A DNA stretch of 13,448 nt from CAZRZN01 sp964604565 (GTDB lineage: Bacteria > Pseudomonadota > Alphaproteobacteria > Rhodobacterales > Rhodobacteraceae), in the NCBI GenBank assembly GCA_964604565.1, contig CAZRZN010000105.1, positions 1 through 13,448 on the forward strand, written 5' to 3'. Within the stretch, counting starts at the first letter, position 1. Each line of letters opens with the position of its first letter. Positions 7,333 to 12,888 of the stretch are shown here, in pieces. The position numbers were made by a program, and so were the translations under genes. The notes beneath the pieces were generated by a model, which was not told where the DNA came from, ran no database searches, and saw only the letters and a program-made list of their open reading frames with translations.

Positions 7333-7842
7333 TCAATACGACAGACTGCGGGGCACGATCAGGCGCGTTCGGTAGCGGATCCGTTCGGCGATCTTTTTCA
7401 GGTGATCGGGGCGAAGGGCAACGCAACCCTCTGTCGGATGCCCCGAACGTCGCCAGCGGTGCACAAAGATCGCCGACCCGCGCCCTTTCTCCGCCCGCGG
7501 CCAATTCCAGTCGGTCAGGATCACGAGATCATACAACGGATCGGCACGACGCAGTCTTTCATGGCTCCAGTCATAGGGCGCGCGCACCATGAGGTTATAA
7601 TCCTCGTGACGTGGATCGTCCGACCACAGGTCAAACGGTCTTATCGGCACTGCCCAATCCACGGGCGGTGCCATTCGATCAGGCCGGTATAGCAATCCGA
7701 TGATTCGATGCACGCCTGCGGGGGTCGCGCCGTCCCCTTCGCGCTTGTCCATTGACACGCCCCCGCGCCCGATCAAGCAAGGCCAGTGGTGCCCCGCAAA
7801 CCGAAGCCCGCGCCGGGTGAGCACCATGTCGTCAACGGTCAT
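7333..7842 (-). CDS. L,D-transpeptidase (YkuD-fold) family protein
   Basis: This 169-residue protein has the catalytic signature of the YkuD fold. Histidine 128 lies in SAIFVHRW, and HPTEGCVAL follows with cysteine 140 as the likely nucleophile. L,D-transpeptidases cross-link peptidoglycan or attach lipoproteins to it. The family's usual SxGC(I/V)R(M/L) is changed here to TEGCVAL, without the arginine after cysteine, as in the shorter L,D-transpeptidase-like proteins common in alphaproteobacteria. No signal peptide is evident, so either the chain is exported by another route or the start lies elsewhere. The chosen ATG has a GGGG-containing stretch a few bases upstream; a second ATG five codons in has no better site. 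It follows the monooxygenase gene by 41 bases and is probably the last gene of that transcript. Confidence 0.8.
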   Translation of the reverse strand: MTVDDMVLTRRGLRFAGHHWPCLIGRGGVSMDKREGDGATPAGVHRIIGLLYRPDRMAPPVDWAVPIRPFDLWSDDPRHEDYNLMVRAPYDWSHERLRRADPLYDLVILTDWNWPRAEKGRGSAIFVHRWRRSGHPTEGCVALRPDHLKKIAERIRYRTRLIVPRSLSY

Positions 7843-7883
7843 TACGCACCCCGCGGTCCGGTTCTGTCAGGCTTCGCACGGGA

Positions 7884-8885
7884 TCACGCGGCTTCTGCCC
7901 GGGTTAGTCGCGTCATGGCCTCTGCTGCAATCTCGAATGACCGCAGACGCGCGTTGTGGTCGTGGATCTGGCCGGTCAGGATCACCTCATCCGGGGCATA
8001 TCGATCGATCAACTCGCGAAGCTGCCCTTCGACCTGCGCAGGATCACCCACCGCGCTGATCCGCAGCGCGGCATCCAGCGCAGGCATTGCGCCCGACGGG
8101 ACAACGGCCGACAGATCGTCGACCGGTGCCGGCAGTTTGCCCGGGGTCCCACTGCGCAACCGGTAAAACGCCAACTGCATTGTCGTGCGCAGCCTCCGCG
8201 CCTCTGCCTCGGTTTCGGCTGCAAAGACGTTGACCGCCATGATGGCATGAGGACGGTCCAGGGTCACCGAAGGGCGGAAATAGCGCCGATAGACCTCAAA
8301 AGCCTGTTCCAGCATTGCAGGCGCGAAATGCGAGGCAAAGGCATAGGGCAACCCCAGCAAGGCCGCCACCTGCGCGCCATGCAGCGACGATCCGAGAATC
8401 CAAAGCGGCACCTGCGTCCCTTCGCCCGGCAGGGCGCGCACGGGGCGTCCCTCTTGCGGAGGCCCCAGAAGTTCGCGCAACTCCGCCACCTCGACATGGA
8501 ACTGTTCTGCCCGTTCGGGAACGACGCCCATCGCCTGCATCACGGCCCCGTCACCGCCCGGGGCCCGGCCAAGGCCGAGGTCGATTCGTCCCGGATACAG
8601 GGTCGCCAGCGTCCCGAACGCCTCCGCCACGGCCAGCGGCGCATGGTTGGGCAGCATGATCCCTCCGGCGCCGACGCGCATCCTGCTGGTCAGCCCAGCC
8701 ACATGTCCTACCAGAACCGCCGTTGCCGCCGAAGCGATACCCGGCATGTTGTGATGCTCCGCCATCCAGTAGCGGTGATATCCCCAGTCTTCGGCATGGC
8801 GGGCCAGATCACCGGTGTTGCGCAGCGCGTCTGTGGCACTGTGCCCTTCGGGCACCGGCGCGAGATCAAGCAGGGAATAATGCAT
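7884..8885 (-). CDS. LLM-class flavin-dependent monooxygenase
   Basis: This 333-residue protein belongs to the bacterial-luciferase-like family that uses reduced FMN and oxygen. Recognisable parts are the N-terminal strand SLLDLAPVPEG, YWMAEHHN (40-46) near the flavin pocket, MRVGAGGIMLPNHAPLAVAE (69-88) and GRIDLGLGRAPG (99-110). It most resembles the YhbW/MsnO8-like subgroup, whose physiological substrates are mostly unknown. The start is supported by AAAGGAG 8 bases upstream. It lies 62 bases after ribA, which makes the flavin ring precursor, and 41 bases before the L,D-transpeptidase-like gene. The three may share a transcript, although no biochemical link beyond flavin use is implied. 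Confidence 0.9.
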   Translation of the reverse strand: MHYSLLDLAPVPEGHSATDALRNTGDLARHAEDWGYHRYWMAEHHNMPGIASAATAVLVGHVAGLTSRMRVGAGGIMLPNHAPLAVAEAFGTLATLYPGRIDLGLGRAPGGDGAVMQAMGVVPERAEQFHVEVAELRELLGPPQEGRPVRALPGEGTQVPLWILGSSLHGAQVAALLGLPYAFASHFAPAMLEQAFEVYRRYFRPSVTLDRPHAIMAVNVFAAETEAEARRLRTTMQLAFYRLRSGTPGKLPAPVDDLSAVVPSGAMPALDAALRISAVGDPAQVEGQLRELIDRYAPDEVILTGQIHDHNARLRSFEIAAEAMTRLTRAEAA

Positions 8886-8947
8886 GAGATCGTCTCCTTT
8901 GAGCCGAAGCTAACCACTGCGGGGCGCAACACAAGCCTTTGCTTTGC

Positions 8948-10030
8948 CTATAGCAGATGACCGGACTTTGCCGCCTTGACCGCCAGATACCGGCTGTTGA
9001 AGGGTGTTTCACCTACCTTCAGGGGAACCCGTTGTGCGACCCGCAAACCGCAGCTTTCCATCATTTGGATTTTTGCGGGATTGTTGGTCATCAACCGAAC
9101 CGCAGAAAAGCCCATCGCCTCCAGCATCTGTGCGCCCAGACTGAAGTCCCTTTCATCATCCTCGAACCCGAGGCGATGATTGGCCTCGACCGTGTCGAAC
9201 CCCTGATCCTGCAAGGCATAGGCCCGCATCTTGTTGGCAAGGCCGATCCCCCGACCCTCCTGTTGCAGATACAGCAGGACGCCCGCGCCCTCCTGCCCCA
9301 TTTGCGTCAGGGCCGCATTCAACTGCGGGCCGCAATCGCATTTCAGCGACCCCAGCAGATCGCCGGTGAAACAGGCGGAATGCAGCCGCGCCAACACAGG
9401 CTTGTCGCGGTCCGGCCGCCCGATCTCTATCGCGTAATGCTCTTCCGAGCCGTCGGTCGGCCGATAGATGTGCAAGCGCGCCGTCTCGGCCGTGCGCAGG
9501 GGCACACGGGCGGAGACGACGTGATGCAACTCGGGCAGCGCCTCCAGCAGCGGTCCCGCCTCTGCGGCCTCGATCACGCCCAACCCTTCGGCCTCGGCGA
9601 GACCCTCCGGGACAGACACCACCAACGCGGCGGGCAGCAGCCGCGCCCCCTTGCACAACCGAAGCGCCAAACGGTGCAAGTCCGCCGATCCACCGCGCCG
9701 CGTCTGCAGCGGGCCTTTCAGCGGGTTGGCAAGATCATCCGCCGGATCGGCCAGGTCCTGCACCCAGGTCAACCGCGCGGCATCCGGGACGATGACCCGC
9801 GCAACATCGCCATCATACGCCCGGGCCTTCAACGTTGCTGCCCGGCGGCCGGTCAGGGCAAGGTCCAGCGGGCCAAGGGCCTGCAAGGCCTCCAGTCGTG
9901 CCGCGCCGACCGTCTCGGCCGCGGCCACGAGAACGATACCGTCATTTCCGCGCAGGGCGACCGGCACCCCCATGCGCAGATCGGCGCGCGCCCGCGCGAG
10001 CGTCTCGATCAGATCAGGCTTCAGTCCCAT
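8948..10030 (-). CDS. ribA: GTP cyclohydrolase II with N-terminal extension
   Basis: The C-terminal half (about 170-360) is GTP cyclohydrolase II, the first committed step of riboflavin synthesis. Zinc ligands are C220, C231 and C233 in HSACFTGDLLGSLKCDCG. YLQQEGRGIGLANKMRAYAL and EANHRLGFEDDERDF carry the substrate and catalytic residues, and MTNNPAKI follows. The first ~165 residues are an extra domain. ADLRMGVPVALRGNDG and VAAAET recall the start of a DHBP synthase (RibB) domain, but the acidic RENEGDL-type motif that binds metal is absent, so that activity is probably lost. The start at 10030 has GAGG about 6 bases upstream. The frame extends to 10144, but there is no ribosome binding site there. 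It is divergent from the response regulator and is followed by the monooxygenase gene. Confidence 0.93.
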   Translation of the reverse strand: MGLKPDLIETLARARADLRMGVPVALRGNDGIVLVAAAETVGAARLEALQALGPLDLALTGRRAATLKARAYDGDVARVIVPDAARLTWVQDLADPADDLANPLKGPLQTRRGGSADLHRLALRLCKGARLLPAALVVSVPEGLAEAEGLGVIEAAEAGPLLEALPELHHVVSARVPLRTAETARLHIYRPTDGSEEHYAIEIGRPDRDKPVLARLHSACFTGDLLGSLKCDCGPQLNAALTQMGQEGAGVLLYLQQEGRGIGLANKMRAYALQDQGFDTVEANHRLGFEDDERDFSLGAQMLEAMGFSAVRLMTNNPAKIQMMESCGLRVAQRVPLKVGETPFNSRYLAVKAAKSGHLL

Positions 10031-10176
10031 CTGCGCCTCATTGTGCAGGTCAACCGCGTGAATTTCTGTAACATTTCCGCCTCTGGCACACGAGGCCGTG
10101 AAACGGTTGCAGCAATCCTTGCCGGGGGCGCACTTTGTCCACATCTGGCAGGAAACGCAACACGGGAGCCGAGATC

Positions 10177-10863
10177 ATGGCGCAACTGCGAAACATCCTT
10201 TTGGTGGACGACGATGAGGATCTGCGCGAGGCCCTCGCCGAACAACTGATCATGACAGAGGACTTCGAGGTCTTCGAGGCTGATTCTGGCGCGACGGCGA
10301 TGGCGCGGTCCAAGGAACAGATCTACGATCTGATCATCCTCGACGTCGGTCTGCCCGATACAGATGGACGCGAACTGTGCCGGCTGATGCGCAAACAGGG
10401 GGTCAAATCCCCGATCCTCATGCTGACCGGTCATGACAGCGACGCCGATACGATCCTTGGCCTTGATGCCGGTGCGAATGATTACGTCAGCAAACCGTTC
10501 AAGTTTCCCGTTCTGCTCGCGCGGATCCGCGCGCAGCTCCGCCAGCACGAACAATCGGAGGACGCTGTCTTTTCGGTTGGACCCTATACGTTCAAGCCCG
10601 CTATGAAAGTCCTCATGACAGAGGACGACAAGAAGATCCGCCTCACGGAAAAAGAGACGAACATTCTCAAATTCCTATATCGCTCGACCGATGGTGTCGT
10701 CCCGCGCGATACGCTGCTGCACGAAGTCTGGGGCTACAATGCGGGCGTGACGACCCATACGCTGGAAACCCACATCTACCGCCTGCGTCAAAAGATAGAA
10801 CCGGACCCCTCGAACGCCCGTCTGCTGGTGACAGAATCAGGCGGCTACCGGCTAGTCAGTTGA
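10177..10863 (+). CDS. cenR: CenR-like OmpR-family response regulator
   Basis: This 228-residue two-domain regulator has a receiver domain with the acidic pocket at D11-D13, phosphoacceptor D56 in IILDVGLPD, T84 in MLTGHD and K105 in SKPFK. A winged-helix DNA-binding domain follows from about residue 125 (IRLTEKETNILKFLY, then THTLETHIYRLRQKIEP). The sequence closely resembles CenR, an essential cell-envelope regulator known from Caulobacter and Rhodobacter; this is from memory of the family, not a search. The start at 10177 gives the usual MAQL(R/K)NILLVDDDEDL beginning and has GGGAG 8 bases upstream. An upstream in-frame ATG at 10135 adds residues atypical of the family. No histidine kinase gene is adjacent. 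The 146-base gap to ribA should carry promoters for both directions, but none is clear. Confidence 0.92.
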   Translation: MAQLRNILLVDDDEDLREALAEQLIMTEDFEVFEADSGATAMARSKEQIYDLIILDVGLPDTDGRELCRLMRKQGVKSPILMLTGHDSDADTILGLDAGANDYVSKPFKFPVLLARIRAQLRQHEQSEDAVFSVGPYTFKPAMKVLMTEDDKKIRLTEKETNILKFLYRSTDGVVPRDTLLHEVWGYNAGVTTHTLETHIYRLRQKIEPDPSNARLLVTESGGYRLVS

Positions 10864-10865
10864 TC

Positions 10866-10898
10866 GCTGCGAGCGGCTTTTCCGCGGTCCTTCGCAGC
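10866..10898 (+). other. Hairpin just after the cenR stop
   Basis: GCTGCGA (10866-10872) pairs with TCGCAGC (10892-10898), with an inner CGG/CCG pairing around a T-rich loop. No T-run follows, so it is not a clear intrinsic terminator. It may fold at the 3' end of the cenR message or set a processing point. Confidence 0.4.
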
Positions 10899-10931
10899 AT
10901 TCCTGCTGTCTGTTCCCGGATTAACCGGATC

Positions 10932-10945
10932 TTGACAAGGATCAA
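10932..10945 (+). promoter_or_regulatory. FNR/CRP-family binding site (FNR box)
   Basis: TTGACAAGGATCAA matches the FNR-family consensus TTGAT-N4-ATCAA with one change (C for T). It is extended to CTTGA...TCAAG, a form common in alphaproteobacterial Fnr/Dnr targets. Its centre is 10938.5, about 41 bases before the predicted transcription start near 10980. That is the class II activation position. Confidence 0.75.
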
Positions 10946-10966
10946 GGTAACCTCTCAACAGAAAGC

Positions 10967-10974
10967 CATTATCT
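10967..10974 (+). promoter_or_regulatory. Predicted -10 element of the FNR-dependent promoter
   Basis: CATTATCT (10967-10974) gives a -10-like element, read as CATTAT or TTATCT. It is placed so that transcription would begin at about 10979-10981. There is no good -35 hexamer 17 bases upstream, which is expected if an activator bound at -41.5 takes its place. Confidence 0.5.
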
Positions 10975-10979
10975 GTTGT

Positions 10980-11059
10980 CAAGAGTCCCCGTTGCATGTG
11001 CGGGTCATCACATGCACCTCCCTGTTGGACCTGGCCGGGCTTTGCGCCCGGCCTTTTTT
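10980..11059 (+). ncRNA. Candidate FNR-regulated small RNA, ~80 nt
   Basis: The stretch begins at the start predicted from the FNR box and ends in the T-run of a strong terminator, and has no coding frame with a ribosome binding site. It folds simply. An 8-bp stem TGCATGTG/CACATGCA (10993-11000 and 11009-11016) closes the loop CGGGTCAT. A single-stranded linker CCTCCCTGTTGGACCT (11017-11032) follows, then the terminator hairpin. The linker contains CCUCCC, complementary to Shine-Dalgarno sequences, so it may act as a seed that blocks ribosome binding on target messages. I do not recognise a named RNA family. The alternative is that this is only the long 3' end of cenR mRNA, or an RNA processed from it. 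Confidence 0.6.
11033..11059 (+). terminator. Intrinsic terminator of the sRNA (or cenR)
   Basis: A perfect 8-bp stem GGCCGGGC/GCCCGGCC (11033-11040 and 11046-11053) with a 5-base loop is followed directly by six T residues. It works only in the plus direction. It lies about 170 bases beyond the cenR stop, which is far for its own terminator and fits the small RNA better. Confidence 0.92.
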
Positions 11060-11132
11060 CGACAGCCTCAAGCCGCCCTTACATCCACAGCGTTGCGGCC
11101 CATTCATCCCGACGGCGGCACGGGCGAATGCC

Positions 11133-11142
11133 ATCACGTGAT
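11133..11142. other. 10-bp perfect palindrome ATCACGTGAT
   Basis: This short perfect palindrome lies 17 bases beyond the stop of the minus-strand ohrR gene, in the gap to the terminator of the small RNA. It could be a chance site or a weak protein-binding site. It has no T-run and is unlikely to be a terminator. Confidence 0.3.
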
Positions 11143-11158
11143 CAAGCATGAAAATGTG

Positions 11159-11605
11159 TCATGTGAGGCTTTCGCTCTCATCGCGCAGCTGGTCCCGGAG
11201 CGTCAAAACTTCGTCGCGCAGACGCGCCGCATCGGACATCGCCAACCCGGACTTCTCCAGAAAACAGCGCGCCACTTCCCCGCTGCTATCGCCCAAGGCC
11301 CGCCCCTCTGCGGTCAGCTGGATCAGCACCTGCCGCTCATCGGTGGGATTGCGCTGCCGCGTCAGCAGGCCCTTGGCTTCGAGACGTTTTACAAGCGGCG
11401 TCAGAGTGTTGGACGCCAACTGCATCTGAACCGCCAACGACCCAAGCGTGCGATTGTCCTCGGCCCAAAGGGCCGAAAGGACAAGATACTGCGGATACGT
11501 CAGCCCCAGCGGGTCAAGCAGCGGTTTGTAAGCCTGTTGCATCGCGTGCCCAGCCGAGTAGAGCGCAAAGCAAAGCATTTCTGACGGAGAGAGTGTGTTT
11601 GCCAT
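11159..11605 (-). CDS. ohrR: OhrR-type MarR-family peroxide-sensing repressor
   Basis: This 148-residue protein is a winged-helix regulator of the MarR family. LCFALYSAGHAM near the N-terminus carries cysteine 12, in the position of the sensing cysteine of OhrR. LTYPQYLVLSALW follows, then the recognition region LASNTLTPLVKRLEAKGLLTR and the wing NPTDERQVLIQLT (85-98). A second cysteine at 114 suggests the two-cysteine type, in which organic peroxide drives a disulfide and release from DNA. The divergent neighbour is ohr, its classical target, which makes the assignment firm. There is no Shine-Dalgarno sequence before the ATG, and the predicted promoter places the transcript start at or next to the ATG, so the message may be leaderless. 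An operator-like palindrome lies in that promoter, consistent with autoregulation. Confidence 0.93.
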   Translation of the reverse strand: MANTLSPSEMLCFALYSAGHAMQQAYKPLLDPLGLTYPQYLVLSALWAEDNRTLGSLAVQMQLASNTLTPLVKRLEAKGLLTRQRNPTDERQVLIQLTAEGRALGDSSGEVARCFLEKSGLAMSDAARLRDEVLTLRDQLRDESESLT

Positions 11606-11611
11606 AGGGAG

Positions 11612-11640
11612 TGAATAAATCGTGCACGATAAATTCGCAA
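11612..11640 (-). promoter_or_regulatory. Candidate ohrR promoter
   Basis: On the minus strand TTGCGA (11635-11640) is separated by 17 bases from TATTCA (11612-11617). The expected transcription start falls at about 11605, the first base of the ohrR ATG. The spacer contains the palindrome ATCGTGCACGAT, so a bound repressor would block it. Confidence 0.4.
11620..11637. promoter_or_regulatory. OhrR operator copy 1
   Basis: TCGTGCACGATAAATTCG is one copy of an 18-base direct repeat. It is built round the perfect 12-bp palindrome ATCGTGCACGAT (11619-11630), located between the -35 and -10 elements of the candidate ohrR promoter. Confidence 0.65.
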
Positions 11641-11643
11641 GGC

Positions 11644-11672
11644 TTGACTTCTACTGCCAACAGAATTTACCT
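11644..11672 (+). promoter_or_regulatory. Candidate ohr promoter
   Basis: TTGACT (11644-11649) is a good -35. After 17 bases comes TTACCT (11667-11672), a weak -10. The start of transcription would lie near 11679, inside the second operator copy, so repressor binding would cover the -10 and start region. Confidence 0.4.
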
Positions 11673-11689
11673 CGTGTGCGATACATTCG
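11672..11689. promoter_or_regulatory. OhrR operator copy 2
   Basis: TCGTGTGCGATACATTCG matches copy 1 at 15 of 18 positions in the same orientation, 52 bases downstream. It covers the expected -10 and start region of ohr. Confidence 0.6.
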
Positions 11690-11708
11690 TTAACGAAAGG
11701 AAACTTCC

Positions 11709-12137
11709 ATGAGCGTTGATACCAAATACTGGACCGAAGCAGAGGCCACCGGAGGCGGACGCAACGGCATAGCAGGCTTGGCCTCCGGGATGTTGACCGT
11801 CACCATGACAAGCCCCAAGGAACTTGGCGGTTCGGGACAGGGACACAATCCAGAAGAGCTTTTCGCGACGGGCTACGCGGCGTGCTATCTCGGCGCGATG
11901 CGCTTTGCCGCGCAGAGCGAAAAGCTGGGCACCGTCCCGGAGGATGCAAAAGTTACCGCGCATGTCGGCATTGGCCCGCGCAGTGACGGCGGCTTTGGAC
12001 TACAGGTAAAGTTGGCGGTTTCGCTGCCCGGGGTCGACCGCGAGGTTGCAGAAAAGATCGCCGAGCGCGGCCATTTCATCTGCCCCTATTCCAATGCCAC
12101 GCAGGGCAATATCGAGATCGAAACAGAAATCGTCTGA
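11709..12137 (+). CDS. ohr: Organic hydroperoxide resistance protein (Ohr/OsmC family)
   Basis: This 142-residue enzyme is a thiol peroxidase that reduces fatty-acid and other organic hydroperoxides. The two catalytic cysteines are C59 in GYAACYLGA and C125 in FICPYSNAT. Arginine 18 in GGGRNG and glutamate 50 in NPEELF complete the usual active-site network. The order of motifs and the length match Ohr rather than OsmC. AAGGA about 9 bases before the ATG serves as ribosome binding site. It is transcribed away from ohrR across a 103-base gap with two operator-like repeats, the standard layout in which oxidised OhrR releases ohr. A G/C-rich hairpin follows 26 bases after the stop. Confidence 0.96.
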   Translation: MSVDTKYWTEAEATGGGRNGIAGLASGMLTVTMTSPKELGGSGQGHNPEELFATGYAACYLGAMRFAAQSEKLGTVPEDAKVTAHVGIGPRSDGGFGLQVKLAVSLPGVDREVAEKIAERGHFICPYSNATQGNIEIETEIV

Positions 12138-12163
12138 CCTTCGGAGCGCACCGGACCTATGAG

Positions 12164-12190
12164 GGGGCGCCACAGGGCGCCCCTTGGCTT
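12164..12190 (+). terminator. Terminator hairpin after ohr
   Basis: An 8-bp stem GGGGCGCC/GGCGCCCC (12164-12171 and 12176-12183) closes a 4-base loop and is followed by TTGGCTTT, a broken T-run. It lies between the convergent ends of ohr and the IMPACT-like gene and may serve both, though the minus direction lacks a T-run. Confidence 0.65.
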
Positions 12191-12196
12191 TCACGG

Positions 12197-12547
12197 TCAA
12201 CTTGCAGCGTCCAGAAACTGGCGAACCGCATCCTGAACATGGCGAAATCGGTCCCCGCCAAGGCGCTTTCCGCCATACCAGCGTGTCACCACGATAATCG
12301 TATCGCGTATGTCCTCACGCTCCAGCATCCGCAGGATGACCATCCCGGCCCCGCTTTCGCCGTCATCATTCTTGAGCGGTCCGCCCTCAGTCAAGCAGGC
12401 CCATGTGTTGTGCGTGGCTTTGGCAAATTTCTTTTTCCGTTTCAGCTCTTTGAGAAAGGCCGCTGCGTCGTCGGCAGACGCACAGGGCCCGCCCGATACG
12501 GCGTAACGAGACCCCCTGTCACTGATGATGTTTTCAAGAATGACCAT
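12197..12547 (-). CDS. IMPACT/YigZ N-terminal domain protein, short form
   Basis: This 116-residue protein carries the UPF0029/IMPACT N-terminal fold: DRGSRY (10-15), the central HNTWA (46-50), NDDGESGAG (60-68), and VVVTRWYGGKRLGGDRF late in the chain. The full YigZ protein is about 200 residues and adds a C-terminal DUF1949 domain, which is absent here, so this is a one-domain version rather than a truncation by mutation. Family members are linked to translation or stress control in eukaryotes; the bacterial role is poorly known. No clear ribosome binding site precedes the ATG. It is convergent with ohr and separated from pnp by 341 bases. Confidence 0.85.
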   Translation of the reverse strand: MVILENIISDRGSRYAVSGGPCASADDAAAFLKELKRKKKFAKATHNTWACLTEGGPLKNDDGESGAGMVILRMLEREDIRDTIIVVTRWYGGKRLGGDRFRHVQDAVRQFLDAAS

Positions 12548-12751
12548 GACAGGAACCGGGTAGCACAGGCCGGGAGTCCTTGCCTATTGAGGACAGAAAT
12601 TCGGACAAACTCGAAAAGACAAGGCAACGCTCTGGGCCTTCAAGCCACAGTGAGAGGGCGCGCCCAAGTCTTTCAGATAGTCTCCAGACACGTCCGGAAC
12701 CGGGGAAAACATATCCTGCCTTACGGTCCCTGCATCAGGCAAAGGGCCGGA

Positions 12752-12781
12752 TTTAGACAAGTTTCGACGCGACACAAACAA
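12752..12781 (-). promoter_or_regulatory. Candidate minus-strand promoter upstream of the IMPACT-like gene
   Basis: TTGTTT (12776-12781) is separated by 18 bases from TCTAAA (12752-12757) on the minus strand. The -10 matches the consensus at four of six bases. It lies after the pnp terminator and would start transcription near 12745. Confidence 0.3.
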
Positions 12782-12841
12782 CACCCGGGCGGCAACCAAA
12801 GGCAGTCAGTCGCGCAGAACACTCGAAAAGGGCAACGCCCC

Positions 12842-12873
12842 AAAAAAAGGGCGCGCCCACCGGCACGCCCTTT
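12842..12873 (-). terminator. Intrinsic terminator of pnp
   Basis: On the minus strand AAAGGGCG pairs with CGCCCTTT, extended inward by a G-T wobble and three further pairs to a 12-bp stem with a 4-base loop. It runs into an unbroken run of seven T residues. It begins 16 bases after the pnp stop. Confidence 0.9.
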
Positions 12874-12888
12874 CCCGAAATCATCCGA

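Larger units (their letters stand above)
12548..12888. other. Intergenic region between pnp and the IMPACT-like gene
   Basis: These 341 bases contain no recognisable gene; the open frames on both strands lack ribosome binding sites and family motifs. The pnp terminator sits at the right end. A possible minus-strand promoter (TTGTTT, 18 bases, TCTAAA; 12752-12781) would give the IMPACT-like gene a leader of about 200 bases, or drive a short non-coding transcript. Confidence 0.5.

Noticed and set aside
6989..7375. Plus-strand open frame in the gap upstream of the transporter operon
   Set aside because: No ribosome binding site and arginine-rich low-information protein. It crosses the end of the L,D-transpeptidase gene on the other strand.
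8957..10249. Long plus-strand open frame opposite ribA, running into cenR
   Set aside because: It is opposite a firmly identified enzyme and overlaps the start of cenR in another frame, with no domain of its own.
10860..11141. Plus-strand open frame across the sRNA region
   Set aside because: It has no ribosome binding site, starts inside the cenR stop region and spans a strong terminator, so it is unlikely to be translated.
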